64,000 bases of DNA from Pardosa pseudoannulata (lineage: Eukaryota; Arthropoda; Arachnida; Araneae; Lycosidae), in assembly GCA_032207245.1 (NCBI GenBank), contig CM063503.1, positions 57,042,517 to 57,106,516 on the forward strand, given 5' to 3'. This document shows, piece by piece, positions 30,612 to 42,300 of the stretch (the stretch's first letter is position 1; the number at the start of each line of letters is the position of its first letter). The notes beneath the pieces were generated by a model. It searched no databases, was not told the origin of the DNA, and saw only the letters and a list, made by a program, of their open reading frames with translations. Made by a program: the position numbers and the translations under genes.

Positions 30612-31480
30612 ACACTGTTGCTGCTAATCGATGTTTAAATGGGTTAAGGAACTTTTTGTAATAACAACTTGTAAAAAGAAAAACAAAACTGTTATTATAG
30701 AAAACCTTCATAAGACCTGTGCTTACATATGGCTCAGAAACCTGGATAAATCTCATTAAAATAGACATGCCATCTTTGAAAGAAAGGGCCGAACGCTGGC
30801 CGATTGGTTAGGGCGCTGATCGTTGGTACTGGAGTTCGTGGGTTCGAATCCCACTATGGCATGGATGTTCGTAGCCGTTCGGAATCGACTTTAAGCAGTA
30901 GGTCCCGGTCTCATTAGCCCTCGTGTGCAAAACAGTAGACCGTAGCGCTCCAAACCAAACCAAACCAAACCTTGAAAGAAAGGCTTTACGTAAGATCCTG
31001 GGTGCTGTAAACATAAACGGAATATGACAGCATAGATAGAATGAAGAAATTTACAAAATGTACAGAGACCCTGATATTATAAATTTCATAAATGTAAATA
31101 GAGTTAACGGAATCTGTATTAAATATATATTAACGGAATATGTATTACAGTATATATTAACGGAATATGGCGGCACAGATTGAATGAAGAACTTTACAAA
31201 ATGTACAGAGACCCTGATATTATAAAGTTTATAAAAGTAAATGGGGTGAAATTCGCTGGATATGTATGCAGGATTCACCCATCATCTATAAAATCCAGGG
31301 TCTTTCATTTTAGACCCGAATCAGAGGCAGGCCCAGGTTGAGATGGGTCGACTCCAAGAGGATTTTAAGATACTAAAGGTTACCAACTGAATTTCCATAG
31401 TGAGGAAGAGAGAGGGATGGAAGATGATTCTTCGAACCTCAAAATACTGTCAAGTCAGTACAGAAGAAGAAGAAGCATAT
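30612..31480 (+). pseudogene. Non-LTR retrotransposon (LINE) 3' relic, interrupted by a SINE
   Basis: Plus-strand frames read TVAANRCLNGL, KRKTKLLL, RPVLTYGSETW, then after the SINE ALRKILGAVNING, NEEIYKMYRDPDI, and further on VNGVKFAGYVCR and RPRLRWVDS. These are the successive C-terminal blocks of arthropod LINE reverse-transcriptase ORFs: (A)N(R/K)..F.L, ILIRPVLTYG(S/C)E(T/A)W, FERKVLRKI(F/Y)G, YKEPDI..FIK..RLRW.GHV. Many stops interrupt. About 160 bp (31009-31140 region) is tandemly repeated at 31140-31250. The relic is inactive and 5'-truncated. Confidence 0.85.
30788..30971 (+). mobile_element. SINE-A insertion inside the LINE relic, with 12-bp target-site duplication
   Basis: TTGAAAGAAAGG occurs on both sides (30776-30787 and 30972-30983). 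Between them lies a full SINE-A: CTGGCCGATTGGTTAGGGCG as A-box region, GTGGGTTCGAATCCCAC (30838-30854) as T-arm/B box, then the body and a CCAAA tail with four units. The duplication and A/C-rich tail are what LINE-mediated retroposition leaves. This is the least decayed SINE-A here. Confidence 0.95.
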
Positions 31481-31570
31481 TTTTTTCAAATGAATATTTA
31501 TTTCTATCAGCAGTTAAATTTTATTTGTCACATTGTCGCTTAAATCCTTTTCTTTAGAAGAACTCAATGG

Positions 31571-31842
31571 CATGTTCTCCATGGCGCCATATGCAAAGCG
31601 AGAGGTTCCCAGTTGAAATTTCTGGACAAGCGCTGAGGCCATTTAATTTAATTTATTCCTAATTCTTCTTTAGTTAATTCCAGAAAATAATACAATATTA
31701 TTCAGCTTACTGGAATTTTGTCCCAGAATATTCCACGAAGGTATAAAAGAGCAAGCAGCTCAGTTTATCTGTCAGTTCTTAGTGCTGTCAATCAAGTGTT
31801 GAGCATTAAATAAAGCTCTTTACGTTTCTGCTGTTCGAGTCA
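31571..31842 (+). mobile_element. Probable solo LTR (Ty3/gypsy-like)
   Basis: The segment runs from TGTTCTCCATGG through GAGAGGTTCCCAGTTGAAAT, a TATA box GTATAAAAG (31741), a region ACTCAGTTxATxTGTCAGTT-like, and a polyadenylation signal TTAAATAAAG (31806), ending near GAGTCA (31842). This promoter and poly(A) layout with TG...CA ends is typical of LTRs. No primer-binding site or gag-pol follows: the next base starts an inverted-repeat element. Boundaries and family are inferred. Confidence 0.5.
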
Positions 31843-32137
31843 AGGCCGTAGGCAGGGAGAGGGATTTGGGGGACTGGACCCCCTCCCCTGAAATTTTGAA
31901 AGACCATTTTGTAGATAGACAACGATCCACGTTTGTGTGTATGTTATCTGCTTAGCTATTCAATAACAAGGACAGATATTCTCTTAGAAAAAAAAAACCG
32001 TTCAGACCATAAAAGTCTTACTAGGCCACTGGCAGGAAATACAGTGCTTTCCCTTTCATCAATTGAAGTATCATTTACAAATAAAAATGTCTTTCTCCCT
32101 TCGTCTCCCCCAGAAAATAATTTCTGGCTACGGTCCT
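31843..32137. mobile_element. Inverted-repeat element, 295 bp, non-autonomous
   Basis: The left end is AGGCCGTAGGCAG, and the right end in reverse complement is AGGACCGTAGCCAG: 14-bp imperfect TIRs. The ends are GC-rich (GGGGGACTGGACCCCCTCCC on the left, a CTCCCCCAG run on the right), while the interior is AT-rich. No transposase frame is present. The superfamily is not determined: no clear target-site duplication was found. The 68-aa frame inside is not a gene. Confidence 0.7.
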
Positions 32138-33544
32138 GATTCCAGTTTTCTTATTCTTCCAAACTTATCTTCTCGACTATATACCGATGATAATCGAATT
32201 GTTGAATATCCTAACCACCTCTAAATAGCCTAACATTTTTCAGAACCGGAGTCTGTATAATCGTCCTTAACAGGGAAGGTTGTATTTTCAGGATAAGCTT
32301 TAAAAAGTAGTTCATATTCTCATTAGTCGACAATTAGCAAAATACCAGAGACAAATTTTAAGCCTAAATAAACTTAGTTTTTATGATTCTTTAAGAGGAC
32401 AGGTACTTTTTCAAAGCTTAGTAATGCCAAAATTATTGTAAGTATTTTCACTTTTCTGTAGTCTCTAAGATAATACACCATTTTTAAAAATGCTTTAAGT
32501 TTCAATTCAAATTCTGAAAACTTTTCTAACTTAAAAAACAACTTTAATCCTTCCGGGTTCAAATTCTGTTTTTAGTTCAATTTTTTTGACATATTTAAAC
32601 ACATATAGTTTCTTCAAAATAGTTTACATCAACTTTTGTTTAATATAGACAAACAGTTTGGATTTTAGAATGCATATTCGAATTTCAACTAAATCCCAAA
32701 TATAATTATTAAGATGAAACTTACAACAAACATTATCTAAAGTAATATCCTTTAAAGCCAATATTTTTAAATAACATTAACACTTTTTATATATTATTCA
32801 GGATCAAAGTAAAATAAAGGAACTTGTTGAACACGAAAGTATGTTGAACAATGAAGCTTTTTATGGAAGAAAAATCTATTTTGAATAAATATTTTTAGAC
32901 AAGTGCAGCTGTCTGTTAGGGAAATCATGCTTGTTTTGAATACAATTAATTTTAATGGAATGAGATGAACAGTAATTTCTTTTCTCACTTCCTCAATCTT
33001 AGGACATTTATGCTAGTGAATGTGTGCATTTTCAAAACTTTTAAGTGAATAAATCTAATGAAATAACATGACCTGCTTTAAATTGAAAAGTGTGTGTTCC
33101 TCACTCTAAACTACGTAAAGAGAAAGGGAGGATTAAAATGACAGAAAAAAAAATTTCGAAACTCTTTTAATGTAATTGTTTTCAGAAACAAAACTTAAGT
33201 GTGTTATTTTAACGTGAATATTATTTCTGTAAAAGTAAGTAAGAAGTTATATGTGTATTTGTTATTCAATTGTGATAAAATTGTGAAAGAAATTTCATAA
33301 CTCTATAAATGTTGAAAAATTTCTTTCAAATTGTAAATTTAAGTTTGATTAACTTGAAAGAATTTTAAAATCATGTTACAGAGAAAATATTGTTTAACAT
33401 CAAAAATTGTCTTTTTATAAGTACAGTACTTTCTAAATTGAATTAGACAGAATATGATGATATTAATCTCAACTTTTGTACATTTTTTATTAAAACTACT
33501 AAACTCCTTAATTCACATTTGAGAACACGTTTAGCTTACAAGAT
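32138..33544. other. AT-rich stretch, nothing recognised
   Basis: Short frames at 32374 and 32794 (minus) show no motif. No repeat ends seen. Confidence 0.4.
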
Positions 33545-33700
33545 ACCACCTTTGCAAGTTATACATAAAAGTCGGAAACCCCAGTGTTTAGTTCCCAATC
33601 ATTCTCGGTCCTTAGCTTGTCTACCTACTGAAAGGGAGAAAGGTTAAGTCAAACTTGTCCAGCCTGGTGATTGAACCTCGGGGTTTCTACAAAAGCATAT
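33545..33700 (-). mobile_element. SINE-C fragment
   Basis: The minus strand has AACCCCGAGGTTCAATCACC (B-box region), GACTTAACCTTTCTCCC, AGTAGGTAGACAAGC and GGGAACTAAACACTGGGG. I recognise this arrangement from arthropod tRNA-derived SINEs, where a B box is followed by a CAGCCTTTCATCCC-type segment and a GTAGGTAGATAAA-type segment. The A-box end is missing or eroded. The fragment at 8790-8880 may be the matching head. Confidence 0.6.
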
Positions 33701-33717
33701 ACATAAGTTAAATTGTA

Positions 33718-33723
<6 letters not shown>

Positions 33724-33778
<55 letters not shown>
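33724..33778. repeat. (AT)n microsatellite
   Basis: About 55 bp of AT dinucleotides. Confidence 0.97.
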
Positions 33779-33780
<2 letters not shown>

Positions 33781-34270
33781 ATCTTTAATATCTCAAAACT
33801 CTGTAAAGAAATGTTGACTCCATTCATTTTCATCCTCCTTTAGGAATACGTCAAATACAAAAGTCTTGTAGATAGGAATAATTTTACGCTACACAATATC
33901 CCAGAATTAAAGGTTCATATTGTACTGATGTACTTTCCCACGATGGACAGCAAGTGCACACACGGCTGTGGACTAAATTTCTAAGAAGAATATAGACGCA
34001 GCTGTGAACTTCGAGTTTTAATGGGTGACCTCTGCGGAGGAGTTATAGCTGATGAAGTGACACAAATATAACAGTCAAGCCAAGTCAGGGATGCAGCAGT
34101 GAGACACGGGGGCAGTGGCTAGGCAAATAATCTCAATTTTCACCAAAGGGGCAATTTTAATGAACCCACTTGCACACCCGAAGAGTTTGCAGATGTGGAA
34201 AAAAACTTCACTAACAAGTGATTGAAAAAAAGAGAGCTTTGAACTTTGGTGTAAAGGTGTGGAAAAAATG
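33779..34270. other. Spacer, slightly GC-richer towards 34.0-34.2 kb
   Basis: A 79-aa minus frame (34075-34314) overlaps the next ORF in another frame and has no recognised motif. The stretch may be the 3' untranslated side of the ORF at 34271 if that is a real exon. Confidence 0.35.
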
Positions 34271-34490
34271 TCAAAAACCGAGTTGAGGTTGGGAGCCAGA
34301 GTTGACTGGTACATCCAGATTCCGTGAGCCCGGTACAGTAATATTGCCTAATCCCACATTCCTCAAGTTGACGACCTTCACGCCAGCACCGACGTTCAGC
34401 CTGACTAGAGTCTCACCCTGCTCCCCCTTGAATGTCTGGAGGTAAACACTTAACATATCCATGATGGTTACCTGGGTCTCATATTTTGAT
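34271..34490 (-). CDS. Unassigned ORF; possible terminal exon or old insertion
   Basis: Open minus-strand frame from just after a stop near 34490 to a stop at 34271: about 70 codons, 63 from the first Met at 34462. It contains LSVYLQTFKGEQGETLVRLN and VVNLRNVGLGNITVPGSRNL, a normal-looking, low-bias amino-acid mix. GC here is near 50 percent, far above the surroundings. Upstream, a CCCAG just before GTAACC could be a splice acceptor but lacks a good pyrimidine tract. I recognise no domain. It may be a last coding exon, a processed fragment of a host gene, or part of an unknown repeat. Confidence 0.3.
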
Positions 34491-34639
34491 TAAGGAATAC
34501 CATTTAAAAAAGGAAATAATGAATGTTATATATACTAATCAAGAAAATATCTGTAAATAATGTATATAATAAATGTTTTAGTTTAAATACAAGGCATTTA
34601 CTTTTAATTTTGGAGAGTATATTTTACTGTGTTTCCCCC

Positions 34640-36035
34640 TTGAAGAACGAAAACTGATGTATGTGTTGTAAGTACTTTACAAGACATATATTGTTAGCAT
34701 TTGTAGTTTGATTACAACTAATCTAAATTATTATGACCGTATAAATTCTAAAATATAAAATTTTTATGATTCTCTTTGAACGATTTTTGAAGCATACACT
34801 TCCTCGGCAATTGTAAAAAAACCTATTCATCTTTAATCCGTCAAAAGTTCAAAACGAAAATTATCTCCGATTCATTTTCACCATTGGTCAAATACAGGCA
34901 AAAAAGCAAATGTCGTTTAAACTAAAACAGTTTACTGTGACACAATATTATATAATGAAAGATTCATACAGTATTAGCTTTTGTAGATTTATAACAACTA
35001 ATCTAATTTTTTAACATATAAAGTATAAAATGTATGCTGTTTATTATTATGTCATTTAAATCTCTTTGAATGAATTCTGAAACATATATACGTGAACGTC
35101 TGTCAAATGTACGTAAAAATCAAATGTTTAAACTAAAACCATTTTCTGCTATATTATATAATGAAAGATTCATATAGTGTTAGCTTTTGTAGACTGATAA
35201 CAACTGGTATAATTTTTTTAACACATAAAGTATAAAATATATACTGTTTATTATTATGTCACTTAAATCTCTTTGATTTCTGAAGCATATATACGTCACC
35301 GGTGGGCAAATGTAAGCAAAAAAACAAATGTTTAAAATGAAACTTTTTCTGTGACACAATAATATATAATGAAAGATTCATATAGTTTCAGCTTTTGTAG
35401 ACTGATAACAACTAATTTTTTAACACATAAAATATAAAATATGAACTGTTTATTATTATGTTATCAAAATCTGCTTGAATGCTTTCTGGTGCATACATAC
35501 GTCACCGTCGGTCAAATGTAAGCAAAAATCAAATATTTAAAATGAAACCTTTTCCTGTGACACAATATAACATAATGAAAAGTTCATATAGTGTTAACTT
35601 TTGTAGATTGATAACAACTCATTTAAAATTTTTAGCACATAAAATATAAAATATGAATTGTTTATTGTTATGTAGTTCAAACCTTTTTGAATGATTTTTG
35701 AAGCATATATACTTCAGCAGAAAAAGTTAACAACTGTATTCCTTTTTAATCTGTCAAAGTTTATAAAGAAAGTCCACTCTTATTCAGTTTCACTGTCAAT
35801 CAGAAATACGTAAAAAGCAATTGTATAAATTGAAACAATTTTCTGTGTCACACAATAAAATGTTTATCACACAATAAAATGTTTATATATTATTAAATTT
35901 TGTAGATTGATAGCAACTAATCTAACTTTATATTACCACATAAATTATAAAGTCTGTACTGTTTATGATTATTCAAACATCTTTGAATGATTTCTGAAGC
36001 ATGTACCTCAGCTGAAAATCAACGCATTATTGAGT
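34640..36035. repeat. Satellite, monomer about 207 bp, at least five copies
   Basis: GATTCATA(C/T)AGTxTTAGCTTTTG recurs at about 34963, 35168, 35374, 35582 and (diverged) 35880. Each is followed by GATTxATAACAACTxAT, CATAAA(G/A)TATAAAATxT and GTTTATTATTATGT. GTCACCGTCGGTCAAATGTA-like sequence sits in each spacer. Spacing is 205-208 bp. Confidence 0.88.
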
Positions 36036-38480
36036 ATAAATTATTCAAGATTACATTAATATATTTAAACAACTTTGGTAACATATAGATAAGCGAACAA
36101 TATGAAAAGTATATTCATCTTTGATCTCCAAAAAGTTCAGAAGAGAAGCTTTTTCACTCATTCCTTTTCATCGTCGGCCAGGAATATGTAAAAAGCAAAT
36201 TATGAATTGAAACAATATTTGTGACACAATATTGTGCAATAAAAGATTAATATATTTTAGCTTTCGTAGATTGATAAAAACGATTTTTGTTTAAGAATAT
36301 ATAAATATCTCTGAATGATTTCTGCATATACTTTAGTGGAAAATGTAAAAAAAATATTAGTTTTTAATCTTTGAAAAGTTCATTAAGAAAAGCTTGTACC
36401 TACATTCATTGTCATACGGGATAAAAAAATAATGTTAAAACCAATAGTTTTATAAATAGAAATAACCATCTGTGACAAAATATCACACAATAAAAGGTTT
36501 AAAGTTTATCAATTTTTATAGATTGATAACAGCTAATTTAAATTTTTACTTTCCCATGCATTATTGAATATACATTATTCAAGATTACATTAATATATTT
36601 GAACAGTTTTGGTAACATATAGATAAGCGAACAATATGAAAAGTATATTCATCTTTGATCTCCAAAAATTTCAGAAGAGAAGCTTTCTCACTCATTCCTT
36701 TTCATCGTCGGCCAGGAATATGTAAAAAGCAAATTATGAATTGAAACAATATTCGTGACACAATATTGTGCAATAAAAGATTCCCATATTATTAGCTTTC
36801 TTAGATTGATAAAAACGATTTTTGTTTATGAATATATAAATATCTCTGAATGATTTCTCAAGCATATACTTTAGTGGTAAATGTAAAAAAAATATTAGTT
36901 TTTAATCTTTGAGAAGTTCATTAAGAAAAGCTTGTACCTACATTCATTGTCATACGGGATAAAAAAATAATGTCAAAACCAATAGTTTTATAAATAGAAA
37001 TAACCAACTGTGACAAAATATCACACAATAAAAGGTTTAAAGTTTATCAGCTTTTATAGATAGATAACAGCTAATTTATATTTTTACTATCCCATGTATT
37101 ATTGAATATAAATTATTCAAGATTACGTAAATATATTTGAACAGCTTTGGTAGCTTATAGATAAGAGAACAATGTGAAAAAGTATATTCATCTTTAATAT
37201 TCGAAAAGTTCAAAGGATTTTTACTCATTCAAGAGAAGCTTTTTCACTCATTCCTTTTCATCGTCGGCCAGGAATATGTAAAAAGCAAATTAAAAATTGA
37301 AAAAATTTTTTGTGACACAATATAGTGTAATAAAAGATTCATATAGTATTGCTTTCATATATTATATATTCATATATTACATGCTTTTGAAGATTTGTAA
37401 AAACTATTTTTTTACCCCATAAAATATAAAATATGAATTTTTTATGGATATATAAATCTCTTTGAATTATTTCTCAAGCATATACTTTAGTGGAAACTGC
37501 AAAAAATATATTAATTTTTAATCTCTCAAAAGTTCATTAAGAAAAGCTTGTATCTTCATTCATTGTCATACGGGATAAAAAATACCGTCAAAAACAATTA
37601 TAAATAGAAATAACCATTTGTGACACAATACCACACAATAAAAGGTTTAAAGGTTATCAGCTTTTATAGATTGATAAAAGCTAATTTACATTTTTACTCT
37701 CCCATGTATTACTGAATATAAATTATTCAAGATTACGTAAATATATTTGAACAGCTTTGGTAGCATATAGATAAGCGAACAATGTGAAAAAGTATATTCA
37801 TCTTTAATGTCTGAAAAATTCAAAAGAAGAGCTTTTTCACTCATTCCTTTTCATCGTCTGTCAGGAATATGTAAAAAGCAAATTAAAAACTGAAACAATT
37901 TTTGTGACACAATATTGTGTAATAAAAGATTCATATATTATTGCTTTCATATATTATATGTTCATATATTTCATATATTCATATATTATAAGCTTTTGTA
38001 GATTGATAAAAACTGTTTTTTACCCCAAAAAGTATAAAATATGAACTGTTTATAACTGTATAAATATTTTGGATTGATATCTGAAGCATATACGTTAGTG
38101 GAAACTGCAAAAAATATATTAATTTTTAATCTCTCAAAAGTTCATTAAGAAAAGCTTGTATCTTCATTCATTGTCATACGGGATAAAAAATACCGTCAAA
38201 AACAATTATAAATAGAAATAACCATTTGTGACACAATACCACACAATAAAAGGTTTAAAGGTTATCAGCTTTTATAGATTGATAAAAGCTAATTTACATT
38301 TTTACTCTCCCATGTATTACTGAATATAAATTATTCAAGATTACGTAAATATATTTGAACAGCTTTGGTAGCATATAGATAAGCGAACAATGTGAAAAAG
38401 TATATTCATCTTTAATCTCCGAAAAGTTCAGAAGAAAAGCTTGCTCCCTCATTCATTCTCATCGTCGGTCAGAAATACGT
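36036..38480. repeat. Related satellite with longer unit (about 535, then 610 bp)
   Basis: The marker GGTAxCATATAGATAAGCGA and close variants recurs at about 36075, 36610, 37150, 37755 and 38365, giving spacings near 535, 540, 605 and 610 bp. Within each, TTTTCATCGTCGGCCAGGAA, a GTGACACAATATxGTG block, AGAAAAGCTTGTA and TTCATTGTCATACGGGATAA appear in fixed order. The last two units are almost identical over several hundred bases, suggesting recent duplication. The unit seems built from the 207-bp monomers to its left. Confidence 0.88.
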
Positions 38481-38904
38481 CAAAAACAAATGTCGTACAA
38501 TGCCGATAAATCGCTTGTCTGGAATTCCCTTTTACATTTAACAACCCACTGCATTTTGTTTAAAAGTGGCGTGTGTCGGTTAGACACAAATGATTTTGTA
38601 TCATAAACAATTTGGTGGCTTTTAATAATACTTAGATTACACACAATACACAATTTTTTTTTAATGTATATGAATTCTAAAATGTTAAATTGGATGAGAT
38701 CTGTGTTTTGAAATGGGAAATAAAAAAGGATTTTAAATTTTAGGTTATGAACATATTCTGTGCTATTTTATCTTCATTTAAAGTATCAGACTAAACTTTA
38801 GTGTAAAACGAAGTAAATATGCAATGGGCTCTTTTGTGACAGTTCTTAAAAAGCTGCTAACTGTTTTTGATTCACTTGGTATGAGAAATATTCCGAAAAT
38901 AGTA
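38481..38904. other. Spacer, nothing recognised
   Basis: A 74-aa plus frame at 38824-39048 runs across the left end of the Tigger element and is not a gene. Confidence 0.4.
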
Positions 38905-39806
38905 CAGTCGGCTCCGCTTAATGTGATCAGTTTGGGTCACCGTGATTTTCATAACAATAACCGATTGATAACAATAAACGATGTACAAAATTTGATAAAT
39001 TTACCTCCCCTATTTAATTCATTCTTACTACATTTCAAAATAAAATAAAAAATATTCACCTTATATTTATGTACTGTATATTATCCTTTAAGGCATAAGA
39101 ATTGTTTAAATAATAAAAATAATTGATCAATTGTTGACTGTCTACAATTCTAGGAAGCTCATTGATAAATCGTTCATAATCATAATGTTTTTTAAAGTCA
39201 TCGGAGCGGTGTTGCACTCCATGCCTCAACACTTTCAATGCAATTCAGAAGCTGAGTAATTTTTAACTGCGCTGCAACATTGCACTGACTCATATTTGGT
39301 AACCTGTCATAACGATTTAAAATTTAGATATTTAGTTTTAATGTTAAATCATTTCGCTTTCTGGCTTCCATATCGACAAACTGCATGTAAGCGAGCAAGG
39401 CATAAAATGTGAATACGCTCCTTCTCAGTTCCGAATAGAATTTGTTGCCTTCTGCTTATCTGACAACTATTGACCACCAGCAGGGTGTGCGTATTTCTGA
39501 AAAATTCCAGGAACAAATATTTCCCTTTGTTTTTTTCTCCTTTTCCCTAGGTGGAAGAGGGAGAATTCTCGGAAATTAAAACAAGAACGAAAGGAAAGAA
39601 AAGAATGGGTTCCTTCTGAATACATTGTGAATATTCCTTTGCCAGTTAAAATGAGGTTCGAAAACTGATAACATTAACCAATGCAACGATCACATTAAAC
39701 GATAATTTTAAAATGCAAATGAATAGAGAAAATCGGGACCAAGTGATTTCGATAACGATAAGCGATTGATAACATTAACCGCGATCACATTAAGCGGAGT
39801 CCACTG
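38905..39806. mobile_element. Tigger/pogo-type DNA transposon relic, 902 bp
   Basis: The left end is CAGTCGGCTCCGCTTAATGT, and the right end in reverse complement is CAGTGGACTCCGCTTAATGT. Both continue with GATC, and both are flanked by TA (38903-38904 and 39807-39808). These are the expected TIR and TA duplication of the pogo/Tigger group in the Tc1/mariner superfamily. Subterminal CGATTGATAACA motifs occur near both ends. The length is well below an autonomous copy (usually above 2 kb), so it is internally deleted. Confidence 0.88.
39056..39290 (-). pseudogene. Tigger-type transposase C-terminal relic
   Basis: Inside the element the minus strand reads MSQCNVAAQLKITQLLNCIE (first frame), then MKVLRHGVQHRSDDFKKHYD and, in a shifted frame, CRQSTIDQLF. 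The order (acidic/ALxCIExLRRxxE, then RRxTxIxxF at the very end) matches the C-terminal tail of Tigger/pogo transposases. A frameshift and stops are present. The DDE domain is gone. Confidence 0.6.
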
Positions 39807-39814
39807 TAATGTGT

Positions 39815-39963
39815 TTAACCCCTTAAAGCATAGATGTATAGTAAAGTATGTTGGTATGGAGTTAAATACATGTATTTTATATTTTTGATTTGAATAAATA
39901 TTATTTTAAACCTAATAGAAATATGTAATTTATTACATTTGTCAATTATAGCTAAAAGGTTAA
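39815..39963. mobile_element. TTAA-flanked MITE (piggyBac-type), 149 bp
   Basis: The left end is TTAACCCCTTAAAGCATAG, and the right end in reverse complement is TTAACCTTTTAGCTATAA. TTAA is on both sides and the TIRs are imperfect. It begins 7 bp after the Tigger element's TA duplication. No clear subterminal hairpin is present, unlike the copies at 4534 and 17114. Confidence 0.65.
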
Positions 39964-40102
39964 GTAAACTGTCTGAATTGACCTTTGAATGCCTGCTGTT
40001 TATACTGTAATTTATTGAAAGAAATTACGGCGATTCCATAGAAACAGGTGTGACACATTGAATTACTTTTTATCACCTTTTCTATAAAGAATATAATATT
40101 TC

Positions 40103-40103
<1 letters not shown>
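39964..40103. other. Spacer
   Basis: Nothing recognised. Confidence 0.4.
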
Positions 40104-40800
<697 letters not shown>

Positions 40801-40823
40801 TACACACACACACACACACACTC

Positions 40824-40895
<72 letters not shown>
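40801..40895. repeat. Compound (AC)n/(AT)n microsatellite
   Basis: About 20 bp of CA dinucleotides followed by about 70 bp of TA with one GTA interruption. Confidence 0.97.
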
Positions 40896-40899
<4 letters not shown>

Positions 40900-40934
40900 G
40901 AAGCAATTATAAGTAAGGAAGAATTTTTTCAAAA

Positions 40935-41205
40935 AATAAAGAATTTCTGTTCGGATGTGACGGATGTGACATAACTGTCACACCCGTAACAGCATATTCA
41001 TAATTTTCTGTCACACTCGTAACAGCGTATTTATAATTGAGACATGTAAAGAAAAAATTGAAAATTTTTTATTTTACGCAAAATTTTTCGTTAGGTGTTA
41101 TAATTTCTTCATAAAAATATATATTTGAAATTTTATGTTCTTTTTCGAAAAAGTGATAAAAGGTACTTTAATGTGTCACACCCGTTTCTGTGGAATGACC
41201 GATTG
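40935..41205. repeat. Dispersed repeat E, copy 1
   Basis: Collinear with 46005-46274: AATAAAGAATTTC, TGTCACACCCGTAACAGCAT, an AAATTTTT(C/T)... block, GTTATAATT(T/G)CTTC, AAAAATATATATTTGAAAT, AAAAAGTGATAAAA and GTGTCACACCCGTTTCT. Here CACxCGTAACAGC appears twice as a direct repeat. In the other copy the two form an inverted pair. Both copies touch an AT microsatellite. Confidence 0.85.
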
Positions 41206-41344
41206 TTTTATTCACTAAGAATGAATTAAAACAATTATGTACCGAGTATGTTACATATATTTTCATGTTTAGCTTACGTAGTTTTTTGAAAGTGCTACTT
41301 TATGTGCTACTGTGCTTTTAGTAATGAATCACTCAATACGCAGG
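41206..41344. other. Spacer
   Basis: Nothing recognised. Confidence 0.4.
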
Positions 41345-42300
41345 CAAAATCCAGCAATGAAAAATTTAGCTTCTTACTAAAAAAAATCATAAGATGGATT
41401 TATAAAGTTGCACACTGATTAAATAAATACCAGAAGTCAGATTTTAGAATATAAATAAAAACTAGATAGTTTTTCTTATTCTAGAAGGTTTCTTCTTATT
41501 AAAGTTTTTAATATATTCCTAAAAACTTGAACGTTTTTATATTAAACACAGAAAAATCCATTTCAGGGATTTGAAACAAACTCCAGCAATGAAAAGTTTA
41601 GTTTCATACTGAAAATATTCATATATGGATTTAAAACGTTGCACACGGATTAAACAAATACCAGAAGTCACATTTTGGAATATAAATACAAACTAGATAG
41701 TTTTTTCTTATTATAGAAAGTTTTTTCTTATTAAATTTTTTAATATATTCGTAAAGACGTAAAATTTTTATACGAAACACAGAAAAATCCATTTCAATGA
41801 TTTGAAACAAACTCCAGCAATGAAAAATTTAGTATCATACTGAAAATATTCATAAGATGGATTTAAAACGTTGCACACTGATTACATAAGTACCAGAAGT
41901 CACATTTTAGAATATAAATAAAAACTAGATAGTTTTTTCTTATTACAGAATGTTTCTTTTTATTATTTTTTAAATATATTCCTAAAAACCTGAAAGTTTT
42001 TATATTAAACACAGAAAAATCCATTTCAGTGATTTGAAACAAACTCCAGCTATGAAAAATTTAGAATCATATTGAAAATATTCATAAGATGGATTTAAAA
42101 CGTTGCACACTGATTACATAAATACCAGAAGTCACATTTTAGAATATAAATAAAAACTGGATAGTTTTTTCTTATTACAGAAGGTTTCTTCTTATTAATT
42201 TTTTAAATATATTCCTAAACATTTTTCAATATATTCCTAGAAACTTGAAAGTTTTTATATTAAACACAGAAAAATCCATTCAGTGATTTGAAACAAACTC
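41345..42300. repeat. Tandem array, period about 232 bp, four copies
   Basis: CCAGCAATGAAAAATTTAG and close variants start copies at about 41353, 41584, 41815 and 42048. Each continues with CATAAGATGGATTTAAAACG, TTGCACACTGATTA, ACCAGAAGTCACATTTTAGA and AACACAGAAAAATCCATTTC. The last copy has a duplicated ATATATTCCTA segment. Confidence 0.92.
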
